From Methylocystis sp. (GTDB lineage Bacteria; Pseudomonadota; Alphaproteobacteria; Rhizobiales; Beijerinckiaceae): a DNA stretch of 15,039 bases. The stretch lies in assembly GCA_023253795.1 (NCBI GenBank), contig JALRFG010000034.1, positions 1 through 15,039 on the forward strand. The letters are read 5' to 3'. The stretch's first letter is position 1; each line of letters opens with the position of its first letter. The notes below the pieces were generated by a model, which made no database searches, was not told the DNA's origin, and saw nothing but the letters and a program-made list of their open reading frames with translations. The position numbers and the translations under genes were made by a program. Of this stretch, positions 6,662 through 13,216 are shown piece by piece.

Positions 6662-6745
6662 GACCGCAGGCTTAACCCTGCCCCATCCGAAGGGACGTCA
6701 AAGAGCAGGACGCAGCTGGAAAAAGTTTCAAACGGAGGAAAAACA

Positions 6746-6823
6746 ATGGCTTGGACCGCCCCTGTGATCGTCGAAGTTTGCGTCGGCATGGAAGTCACCG
6801 CCTACTCGTCCGCCGAGATCTAA
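6746..6823 (+). CDS. pqqA: PQQ precursor peptide PqqA
   Basis: Encodes a 25-aa peptide starting MAWTAPVIVEVCVGMEV. It contains the E-x3-Y pair (Glu16, Tyr20), the two residues that are cross-linked and excised to form pyrroloquinoline quinone. The surrounding VCVGMEVTAY is the typical PqqA core. A strong Shine-Dalgarno GGAGG lies about 7 nt before the ATG. It ends soon after the core (SSAEI), a few residues shorter than some methylotroph PqqA peptides. The gene is alone: pqqB, C, D and E are not next to it, and an intrinsic terminator follows 40 nt after the stop. PQQ is the cofactor of methanol and alcohol dehydrogenases, which fits the neighbouring fhc operon and PQQ-associated ABC cluster. 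It may be one of several pqqA copies in the genome. Identification is firm despite the short length. Confidence 0.95.
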   Translation: MAWTAPVIVEVCVGMEVTAYSSAEI

Positions 6824-6863
6824 TCGTGCTCGCTTCGGCGTGGCCGGAGCTTTGACGATTTTC

Positions 6864-6925
6864 AAATCGAGCCGCCAATCGTCGGCGCCCTGAAAGGCGC
6901 TTCGTTTGGCGGCTCGATTTTTTTT
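6864..6925 (+). terminator. terminator/attenuator after pqqA
   Basis: A 15-bp perfect outer stem pairs AAATCGAGCCGCCAA (6864-6878) with its complement (6906-6920). It encloses a smaller GCGCC/GGCGC hairpin and is followed by a T run to 6925. Only 37 nt separate it from the next gene and no promoter is evident there. It may therefore work as a partial terminator that keeps pqqA mRNA high relative to downstream genes. Confidence 0.88.
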
Positions 6926-6962
6926 GTCCCGCGCCCTGACTTCCTCTTGTGTGGAGCCGTCG

Positions 6963-8009
6963 ATGAAAGCCGTAAGCGCCGCCCTGATCCGTCTGACTTT
7001 GATCGCACTGCCGCTGGCGACGCCCGTCAAGGCAGAGACAAATGACGCCGCCAAACTGCGCGTCGATGCGGCTGCGCTGTTTATGCCGATCGCGACGCCG
7101 GTCGCGCCGCAGGACAGCGTGAGCGTTCAGCGCCTCGAACTCGGTCGCCGGCTGTTCTTTGAAAATCGCGTGTCGATGGACGGCAATATCAGTTGCGCCT
7201 TTTGTCATTTGCCCGACAAGCAGGCGAGCGACGGGCTGCCAAAATCGATTGGCGTGTTCGGCAAGGAAAATCCGCGCAATGCGCCGTCGGTTTTCAATGC
7301 GGCGCTGAATTTCAAACAGCATTGGCGCGGCGACCGCGAGTCGCTTGAGGAACAGGCGGAAAAAGCGCTGCTTGGTCCGGCGAGTTTCGGCAATCCCGAC
7401 GCCGCGACGGCGATGGGCAAACTGAAAGCCATTCCCGCCTATGCGGCGGCGTTCAAAAACGCCTTTCCCGATGAGGCGGAGCCGATCAATTCGAAAAACT
7501 GGGGCCGCGCCATCGCCGCCTATGAGCGCACATTGCTGACGCCATCGAAATTCGACGCCTTTCTCTCCGGCGATACGGCTGCGCTGACGTCAAAAGAACA
7601 GGCGGGCTTGCGCCAATTTATCGATCTCGGTTGCGTCGGTTGTCATAATGGCGCCGGCGTCGGCGGCGGCTCTTTTCAGAAATTCGGCGTTCAGAGCGAT
7701 TACTGGAAGGAAACCGGCGTCGCCGTTCCCGACAAAGGTCGCGCCGATGTGACGAAGAATGACGCCGATCTCTATGTGTTCAAGGTCGCGGGGCTGCGTA
7801 ATGCAGCGCAAACCGCGCCCTATTTTCACGATGGTTCGGTCGCGGATCTCAACAAGGCTGTGCGGATCATGGCGAAGACGCAACTGGGCGAGACGCTCTC
7901 CGATGCGGACGTCGCTGCTCTTGTCGCGTTCCTGGGCGCGCTGACTGGCAAGGTTCCGGCGAATTATGCGGCGCCTGATCCCTATCCGGATGCGCAGGAG
8001 CGGAAATAA
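6963..8009 (+). CDS. di-haem cytochrome c peroxidase / MauG-like protein, periplasmic
   Basis: Encodes 348 aa with a signal peptide (MKAVSAALIRLTLIALPLA, cleavage likely after Ala24). Two c-type haem sites follow: CAFCH (residues 78-82) and CVGCH (224-228). The family block RLELGRRLFFENRVS precedes the first and APYFHDGSV follows the second. These are hallmarks of bacterial di-haem peroxidases and MauG. The ATG at 6963 was chosen because it starts the signal peptide and has GGAG about 8 nt upstream; the TTG at 6906 lies inside the preceding terminator. Family roles are periplasmic H2O2 reduction or, for MauG, oxidative maturation of a protein cofactor. No methylamine dehydrogenase genes are present, so a mau role is not supported. 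In this PQQ-linked cluster it may protect or electronically serve periplasmic dehydrogenases, which is inference. Confidence 0.92.
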   Translation: MKAVSAALIRLTLIALPLATPVKAETNDAAKLRVDAAALFMPIATPVAPQDSVSVQRLELGRRLFFENRVSMDGNISCAFCHLPDKQASDGLPKSIGVFGKENPRNAPSVFNAALNFKQHWRGDRESLEEQAEKALLGPASFGNPDAATAMGKLKAIPAYAAAFKNAFPDEAEPINSKNWGRAIAAYERTLLTPSKFDAFLSGDTAALTSKEQAGLRQFIDLGCVGCHNGAGVGGGSFQKFGVQSDYWKETGVAVPDKGRADVTKNDADLYVFKVAGLRNAAQTAPYFHDGSVADLNKAVRIMAKTQLGETLSDADVAALVAFLGALTGKVPANYAAPDPYPDAQERK

Positions 8010-8101
8010 CGTCGACGCAGAAAAAATTCGCGGGCGAAATAGCTCGTCCGCCCGCCGGCAAGACAGCGGGACTGACGGATCGTCTGTCGCTTCGCGCGCG
8101 C

Positions 8102-9412
8102 TTGTCCCTGTTGCTGGTGCTGGTGCTGGCGGCGGGCCTTGCGGCGGGGCTTGGCGCGCTGGTCATGCACGCCGGCGCGCGCATTGGCGCCGAATCCGAC
8201 GCCGCAATTCGGCTGGCGCGCGAGCTGGTCGAAACCAAAGCGCCGCAACTCGCCAGCGCCGCCGATCCGCATGCGGAACTGGAAAAACTTTTCGCCGATG
8301 TGCGACGTCTGCGACATGTGCGGATCGCGCAGGCGGATGCGCCGCAGCCGGCAATCCGTGATCGTGTGGCGCCGGAATGGTTCACGGCGTTGGTGATGCC
8401 GGCGCCGACGGAGAGCCGCATCGTGACGCCGGTTGCGACGATTGTCGTGTCCTCCAATCCGCTGGATGAAATTGACGAGGTCTGGCAGGAGCTTGTCTGG
8501 TTGGCGACAGGCGCGCTGGCGTTGGCGCTGGTTGCGCTGGCGCTCGGATCTTTGGGGCTGTCACGCGCCTTGCGTCCGGTCGCCGCCGTTGCGGATAGTC
8601 TCTCGCGGCTGGAGGGCGGCGATTATGCGATCCGTCTGGCGCCGGAAGGGCCGCCGGAATTTGTCGATATCGCCGAACGCATCAATGCGCTGGCGACAAA
8701 GCTGCAACGTCTCGACGCGGACAATCGCGCGCTGATGCAACGCATGATCGGCGTGCAGGAGCAGGAGCGTCGCGATATTGCGCGTGACCTCCATGATGAA
8801 ATCGGGCCGTTTCTGTTTACGGCGCGCGCCAGCATCGGCGCTCTTGCGCGCAAGACAGCGACGCAGAGCGTCGATCCGGCGCAACTGGCGTCGGATTGCG
8901 CCCGGATCGATACGCAGATCGCCGCCTTGCAGGAAATTAACCGCCGCATTCTTGGTCGGCTGCGGCCGCCGGTTTTGGAGGAAATGGGACTCGGCGACGC
9001 CGTGTCGGCACTGGTGCGCGGCTGGCGGGAGGCGCATCCCGAAATCGCCCTGCATGTTTCCGCCGATACGGCGCCTGACGGGCTCGACGACAGCATTGCG
9101 CTGGTCGCCTATCGCGTTGTGCAGGAGGGGCTGACCAACGCCTACCGCCACGCCGGCGCCAGCCGGATCGACGTCATGATTGACGGTGACGCCAATGGCT
9201 TCTTGCAGGTGACGGTGCAGGACAATGGCGCCGGGCGCGCCAAACCCGCCGGTGCGGAGCAGGGGGCGGAGAAAGGTCTCGGGCTGCGTGGTATGGAAGA
9301 ACGTGTGGCGGCGCTGGGCGGCGTCCTGCGGATTGAGGCGCCTGCCGCGGGCGGGGTCAGTCTTATTGCGACCATCCCGTCGCGCGGGAACGCAACGCCG
9401 GGATCGACTTGA
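8102..9412 (+). CDS. NarL-type sensor histidine kinase (HAMP, HisKA_3, HATPase_c)
   Basis: Membrane sensor kinase of about 436 aa. It has a first transmembrane segment at the extreme N-terminus and a periplasmic region of about 110 residues. A second transmembrane segment (about residues 130-153, LATGALALALVALALGSLGL) leads into a HAMP-like linker. The HisKA_3 dimerisation domain carries the phospho-acceptor His231 in ERRDIARDLHDEIG. The ATPase domain has the N-box QEGLTNAYRHA, then DNGAG and GLGLRGMEERV. The coordinate given uses TTG at 8102, but it begins inside the first membrane segment and has no Shine-Dalgarno. In-frame codons upstream read LTDRLSLRAR, typical of a kinase N-terminus, so a CTG at 8072 or a rarer start nearer 8006 is likely. 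No response regulator is encoded here. PQQ-alcohol clusters elsewhere include such kinases as dehydrogenase regulators. Confidence 0.88.
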   Translation: MSLLLVLVLAAGLAAGLGALVMHAGARIGAESDAAIRLARELVETKAPQLASAADPHAELEKLFADVRRLRHVRIAQADAPQPAIRDRVAPEWFTALVMPAPTESRIVTPVATIVVSSNPLDEIDEVWQELVWLATGALALALVALALGSLGLSRALRPVAAVADSLSRLEGGDYAIRLAPEGPPEFVDIAERINALATKLQRLDADNRALMQRMIGVQEQERRDIARDLHDEIGPFLFTARASIGALARKTATQSVDPAQLASDCARIDTQIAALQEINRRILGRLRPPVLEEMGLGDAVSALVRGWREAHPEIALHVSADTAPDGLDDSIALVAYRVVQEGLTNAYRHAGASRIDVMIDGDANGFLQVTVQDNGAGRAKPAGAEQGAEKGLGLRGMEERVAALGGVLRIEAPAAGGVSLIATIPSRGNATPGST

Positions 9413-9444
9413 TCCGGCTCGTCAAAGCGGCCATTTAGGGGCGC

Positions 9445-10623
9445 ATGAAACGTTTTGTCGCCGCGCTGTGTCTTGCTTTGCTTGCGCTTCCCGCCATGGC
9501 GGAGCCTGTCGCGATCAAGGTGGGCGTTCTGCGTCAGGAACATTCGCGCGAGACGCTCTCGATCCTCGACATTCCCGCCGCCGATGACGCGCTCGCCGGC
9601 GCGCTGCTGGGCGCGATCGACAATAACACCACCGGCAAATTCACCGGACAGACATTTGACGTCGTCGATGAAAAAATCGCCGGCGCCGCAGACGCGCCGG
9701 CGGCGCTGGATCGACTGACGGGGGCTGGCGTCGCGCTGATCATTGTCGATCTGCCGGCGGATGCGCTGCTTGCTGCGAGCGATCATCTGAAAGACTCCAG
9801 CGCATTGCTCTTCAATGTCTCTGCGCCCGATGAGCTTCTGCGTGAGGAGGCGTGCCGCGCCAATGTCTTTCATGTCGCGCCCAGCCGCGCGATGTTGGCG
9901 GACGGCCTGGCGCAATATCTCGTGTGGAAGAAATGGCCGCGCTGGCTGATGATCAAGGGCTCTCATCCCGAAGATGAATTGCTCGCGCAGGCCTATCGCC
10001 GCGCTGCGAAAAAATTCGGCGCCAAAATCGTCGAAGAACGCGTCTATGAAGATCTGGGCGGCGGCCGGCGCAGCGACTCCGGCCATACGCAGACGCAGCG
10101 GCAAATGCCGATGCTGACCCAGAATGCGCCCGCCTATGACGTTCTGCTCGCTGTCGACGAGAACGGGGTGTTTGGCGGCTATCTGCCCTATCGCACATGG
10201 GATCCGCGTCCGGTCGTTGGTTCCGCGGGCTTGTTCCCGACGAATTGGGACCCCGGCCACGAACAATGGGGCGCGCAACAGTTGCAAAATCGCTTTCGGC
10301 AAAATTATCGCCGAGGGATGAATGCGCGCGACAACGCCGCCTGGCTCGCGATGCGCATCATCGGAGAGGCGACGACGCGCACGCAATCCGCCGCGCCGGA
10401 TAAATTACGCGACTTCATGCACGGCGCGGATTTCTCCATCGCCGCCTTCAAGGGCGTGCGCTTATCTCTGCGCGGCTGGAGTCAGCAATTGCGTCAGCCG
10501 ATCCTTTTGTCCGATGGACGCATGACCGTCTCCGTCTCGCCGCAGGAAGGCTTTCTGCATCAGCTGACGGAGCTCGACACGCTGGGGCTGGATCAGCCGG
10601 AAACGAAATGCAGGTTGAAATGA
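9445..10623 (+). CDS. periplasmic substrate-binding protein, PQQ-associated ABC system
   Basis: 392-aa secreted protein with signal peptide MKRFVAALCLALLALPAMA (cleavage after Ala19). The rest has the look of a type I periplasmic binding fold of the branched-chain amino acid receptor kind (KVGVLRQEHS, then VALIIVDLPADALL, VAPSRAMLADGLAQYL, PRWLMIKGSHPEDELL, YDVLLAVDENGVF). It best matches my recollection of the family described as ABC binding protein of PQQ-dependent alcohol dehydrogenase systems. AGGGG precedes the ATG by about 4 nt. Its TGA overlaps the next start in ATGA. The ligand is unknown; lanthanide or a PQQ-enzyme-related compound are candidates by genomic association. I see no EF-hand-like metal loop. 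Despite the binding protein, the permease of this system is of the ABC-2 type. Confidence 0.85.
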   Translation: MKRFVAALCLALLALPAMAEPVAIKVGVLRQEHSRETLSILDIPAADDALAGALLGAIDNNTTGKFTGQTFDVVDEKIAGAADAPAALDRLTGAGVALIIVDLPADALLAASDHLKDSSALLFNVSAPDELLREEACRANVFHVAPSRAMLADGLAQYLVWKKWPRWLMIKGSHPEDELLAQAYRRAAKKFGAKIVEERVYEDLGGGRRSDSGHTQTQRQMPMLTQNAPAYDVLLAVDENGVFGGYLPYRTWDPRPVVGSAGLFPTNWDPGHEQWGAQQLQNRFRQNYRRGMNARDNAAWLAMRIIGEATTRTQSAAPDKLRDFMHGADFSIAAFKGVRLSLRGWSQQLRQPILLSDGRMTVSVSPQEGFLHQLTELDTLGLDQPETKCRLK

Positions 10624-11588
10624 AAAAACACATCTTCATGCTTGCGCTGCTTTCTTTCGGCGCGGCGTCGCCGGCTTTCGCCTATCGCGCTTATGTCAGC
10701 AATGAAAAAGGCAATTCGATCACGGTCATCGATACCGACAAGCTTGAAGCGATCGAGACGGTGAAGGTTGGTCGTCGTCCGCGTGGCGTCGAACTGACGA
10801 AGGACGGCGCAGAGCTTTTCATCTGCGCCGGCGATGATGACGCCATTCAGGTGCTCGACACCAAAACTCTGAGCATCACCGGTAAATTGCCGTCGGGCCC
10901 GGACCCGGAGTTGCTGACGCTCAGCCCCGGCGGCGAAACCATTTATGTCTCGAATGAGAATGACAATCTTGTCACGCTGATCGATGTGAAACGGCGCGAA
11001 CAGATTGGCGATATTCCTGTTGGCGTCGAGCCCGAAGGCATGGCGATCAGTCCGGATGGCGGGATGCTCGTCAATACCTCTGAAACGACGAATATGGCGC
11101 ATCTGATCGATACGAAAACCAAAGAGATCGTCGCCAATATTCTCGTCGACAGCCGTCCGCGTTACGCCGAATTCAAAAAGGATGGGTCGGAGCTTTGGGT
11201 GTCGTCGGAAGTCGGCGGCACGATTTCCGTGATCGATCCGAAGAAGCGCGAGCTCAAACAGAAGATTTCTTTTGAGATCCCCGGCATGTCGAAAGAATCG
11301 ATCCAGCCGATCGGGATTTCGCTGACCAAAGACGGCAAGCGCGCCTTTGTCGCGCTGGGACCGGCGAACCGCGTCGCCGTCATCGACGCCGAAAGCAAAA
11401 AGATCGAGAAATATCTGCTTGTCGGCCAGCGCGTCTGGCATCTCGCTTTCACGCCGGACGAAAAATATCTGCTGACCGCCAATGGCGTCTCCAATGATGT
11501 GTCGGTGATTGATGTCGCCGCACTCAAGGTGATCAAATCGATTCCCGTTGGCGCCTTTCCCTGGGGCGTTGTGGTGGCGCCGCAATGA
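10620..11588 (+). CDS. periplasmic YVTN beta-propeller, PQQ-dependent catabolism-associated
   Basis: 322-aa exported protein. Its signal peptide MKKHIFMLALLSFGAASPAF is cleaved after Ala21. Then come about seven blades of the YVTN type, each with the pattern (I/V)YVSNE...V..ID..(T/K)....I.VG..P.G...: AYVSNEKGNSITVIDTD, IYVSNENDNLVTLIDVK, LWVSSEVGGTISVIDPK, LTANGVSNDVSVIDVA. The ATG at 10620 is preferred over one 12 nt earlier because it gives a clean signal peptide and an ATGA overlap with the preceding gene. It ends in another ATGA overlap with the ATPase gene, so the three are translationally coupled. This family occurs with PQQ-dependent dehydrogenase and ABC genes. A role as docking or binding partner of the receptor is plausible but unproven. 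Confidence 0.9.
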   Translation: MKKHIFMLALLSFGAASPAFAYRAYVSNEKGNSITVIDTDKLEAIETVKVGRRPRGVELTKDGAELFICAGDDDAIQVLDTKTLSITGKLPSGPDPELLTLSPGGETIYVSNENDNLVTLIDVKRREQIGDIPVGVEPEGMAISPDGGMLVNTSETTNMAHLIDTKTKEIVANILVDSRPRYAEFKKDGSELWVSSEVGGTISVIDPKKRELKQKISFEIPGMSKESIQPIGISLTKDGKRAFVALGPANRVAVIDAESKKIEKYLLVGQRVWHLAFTPDEKYLLTANGVSNDVSVIDVAALKVIKSIPVGAFPWGVVVAPQ

Positions 11589-12343
11589 ATGCGCCGGAAA
11601 CGCCTGCGCTCTCTATTCAAGGGCTCAGCCATTCCTATGGCGCGCGCAAGGCGCTGGATGCCGTGAGCTTCAATGTTGCGCCAGGTAGTTTCACCGTGCT
11701 GCTTGGATTGAACGGCGCCGGCAAGAGCACGCTGTTTTCGCTGGTGACGCGACTTTATGCGGCGCGCGAAGGCGAGATCGATATTTTCGGCGCCAATGTC
11801 ATGCGTCAGCCGGGCGCCGCCTTGCGGCGACTTGGCGTCGTCTTTCAGGCGCGCACGCTCGATCTTGAATTGAGCGTCATGCAAAATCTGATCTATCACG
11901 CCGCCTTGCATGGCATTGGCCCGATGGAGGCGCGGCGGCGGGGCAATATTGCGCTTGCGCGCGCTGGTCTCGCCGATCGCGCCAATGACAAGGCGCGGGC
12001 GCTTTCCGGCGGACAGATGCGCCGGATCGAGATCGCGCGGGCTTTGTTGCATGATCCAAAATTATTGTTGCTCGACGAGCCGACTGTCGGCCTCGACATC
12101 AAGGCGCGCGCCGATCTGCTCGCGCATGTGCGTCATCTTGTGCGCGAGGAGCAACTGGGCGTGTTGTGGACGACGCATCTGATTGATGAGATCAGCGACG
12201 ACGACCCAGTCGTGATCCTGCATCGTGGCAAGGTTCTGGCGACGGGCCGCGCCGCCGACATCGTCGCGCGCTATGGCGCATCAAACATTGGCGACGCCTT
12301 TACGCGCATCACTGGCGCCGATGAAGAAAAGATTTCGGCATGA
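11585..12343 (+). CDS. ABC transporter ATP-binding protein, PQQ-associated system
   Basis: 252-aa cytoplasmic ABC ATPase. It has Walker A GLNGAGKST (41-49), Q-loop Gln88 in VVFQARTLD, the signature LSGGQ (140-144), Walker B LLLLDEP (160-166) and switch His198 in TTHL. All catalytic elements are intact. It resembles drug- and nodulation-type (NodI/CcmA) ATPases that pair with ABC-2 permeases. The start ATG overlaps the previous stop as ATGA and the permease follows after 10 nt. It energises transport through the neighbouring permease. The likely counterpart in M. extorquens is, from memory, the lut-cluster ATPase implicated in lanthanide uptake; orthology is not shown here. Confidence 0.93.
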   Translation: MNAPETPALSIQGLSHSYGARKALDAVSFNVAPGSFTVLLGLNGAGKSTLFSLVTRLYAAREGEIDIFGANVMRQPGAALRRLGVVFQARTLDLELSVMQNLIYHAALHGIGPMEARRRGNIALARAGLADRANDKARALSGGQMRRIEIARALLHDPKLLLLDEPTVGLDIKARADLLAHVRHLVREEQLGVLWTTHLIDEISDDDPVVILHRGKVLATGRAADIVARYGASNIGDAFTRITGADEEKISA

Positions 12344-12353
12344 GAAACCGGGC

Positions 12354-13187
12354 ATGAGCGATCCAGAAACCTCCCTGGCGCCCTTCACTCTGCGCCAATA
12401 CGCCATTTGCCTGTGGGGCGTGGTCTGGCGCGAAGGCTTGCGCTTTCTGCATCAGCGCGAGCGTTTTGTTTCAGCGCTTGTACGTCCGCTGGTGTGGCTC
12501 TTTATTTTCGCCGCGGGCTTTCGGCAGGTGCTCGGCATCTCCATCATCCCGCCTTATGAAACCTATGTGCTCTATGAGGTTTACATCGCGCCGGGTCTGA
12601 TGGCGATGATCCAGCTCTTCAATGGCATGCAATCATCCCTGTCGATGGTTTATGATCGCGAGATGGGCAATATGCGGACATTGCTGGTGTCGCCGTTTCC
12701 GCGCTGGTTCCTGCTGAGCGCCAAGCTCTTCGCCGGGGGCGCCGTTTCGATCCTTCAGGTCTACGCCTTTTTGCTGATCGCCTGGTTCTGGGAGATCGAG
12801 CCGCCAACATATTGGGGCTATCTCACCGTTTTGCCGGCGCTGGCGTTAAGCGGACTGATGCTGGGCGCGCTTGGCATGTTGCTGTCGTCGCTGATCAAGC
12901 AGCTCGAAAATTTCGCCGGCGTGATGAACTTCGTGATTTTTCCGATGTTCTTCGCCTCATCGGCGCTTTATCCGCTGTGGCGCGTGCAGGAATCGAGCCC
13001 GTGGCTCTATCGACTCTGCGCGCTTAATCCCTTCACCCATGCGGTGGAGCTGATCCGTTTCGCTTTTTATCAAAAGATCGAATGGACATCGTTTGCGGTG
13101 GTCGCCGCCTATGCCAGCGTCTTTCTGGTTGCGGCGATCGTCGCCTACGATCCGGCGCGCGGCATGATCATGCGGCGCGGCGGTTAG
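12354..13187 (+). CDS. ABC-2 type permease, PQQ-associated system
   Basis: 277-aa inner-membrane protein with about six transmembrane segments (VRPLVWLFIFAAGF, APGLMAMIQLFNGM, AVSILQVYAFLLIAWFW, LPALALSGLMLGALGML, FVIFPMFFASSALYPLW, VVAAYASVFLVAAIVAY). The cytosolic coupling region YDREMGNMRTLLVSPFPRW and NPFTHAVELIR are typical of the ABC-2/NodJ family. The ATG at 12354 was chosen, 10 nt after the ATPase stop; an in-frame ATG at 12321 would overlap the ATPase gene. ABC-2 permeases are mostly exporters, yet this one is encoded with a periplasmic binding protein, so direction of transport is open. It is the last gene of the + strand operon. A small AGGT-AAAA-ACCT hairpin lies just after the stop but no clear terminator. 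Confidence 0.9.
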   Translation: MSDPETSLAPFTLRQYAICLWGVVWREGLRFLHQRERFVSALVRPLVWLFIFAAGFRQVLGISIIPPYETYVLYEVYIAPGLMAMIQLFNGMQSSLSMVYDREMGNMRTLLVSPFPRWFLLSAKLFAGGAVSILQVYAFLLIAWFWEIEPPTYWGYLTVLPALALSGLMLGALGMLLSSLIKQLENFAGVMNFVIFPMFFASSALYPLWRVQESSPWLYRLCALNPFTHAVELIRFAFYQKIEWTSFAVVAAYASVFLVAAIVAYDPARGMIMRRGG

Positions 13188-13216
13188 GTAAAAACCTGCC
13201 GTAACAAGTCGGAATT

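Larger units (their letters stand above)
6329..6745. other. divergent intergenic control region between fhcB and pqqA
   Basis: 417 bp between divergently transcribed fhcB and pqqA, and the largest gene-poor stretch. It must contain the fhc promoter; I see no clear -35/-10 pair on the - strand. It holds a repeat-rich block at 6526-6566 and a candidate + strand promoter at 6633-6661, listed separately. A 26-codon frame at 6575-6655, starting MKQVSVVEAPTS, has AGGAAAGG just before its ATG, so a leader peptide is conceivable. Nothing supports it further, and the candidate promoter lies in its 3' half. Longer open frames here lack coding character. Confidence 0.6.

Noticed and set aside
6442..6798. 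118-codon - strand frame across the fhc-pqqA gap and pqqA
   Set aside because: Overlaps pqqA and its RBS, no Shine-Dalgarno, no domain.
6963..8009. Assignment as true MauG of a methylamine dehydrogenase operon
   Set aside because: No mauA/B or related genes are nearby and the di-haem motifs alone do not separate MauG from cytochrome c peroxidase.
9142..10386. 414-codon - strand open frame opposite the binding-protein gene
   Set aside because: Its length is explained by GC-rich codon bias; it spans the end of the kinase gene and most of the binding-protein gene, both well supported.
10593..11585. 330-codon - strand open frame opposite the beta-propeller
   Set aside because: Mirror image of the YVTN repeats; gives Asp/Arg/His-rich pseudo-repeats.
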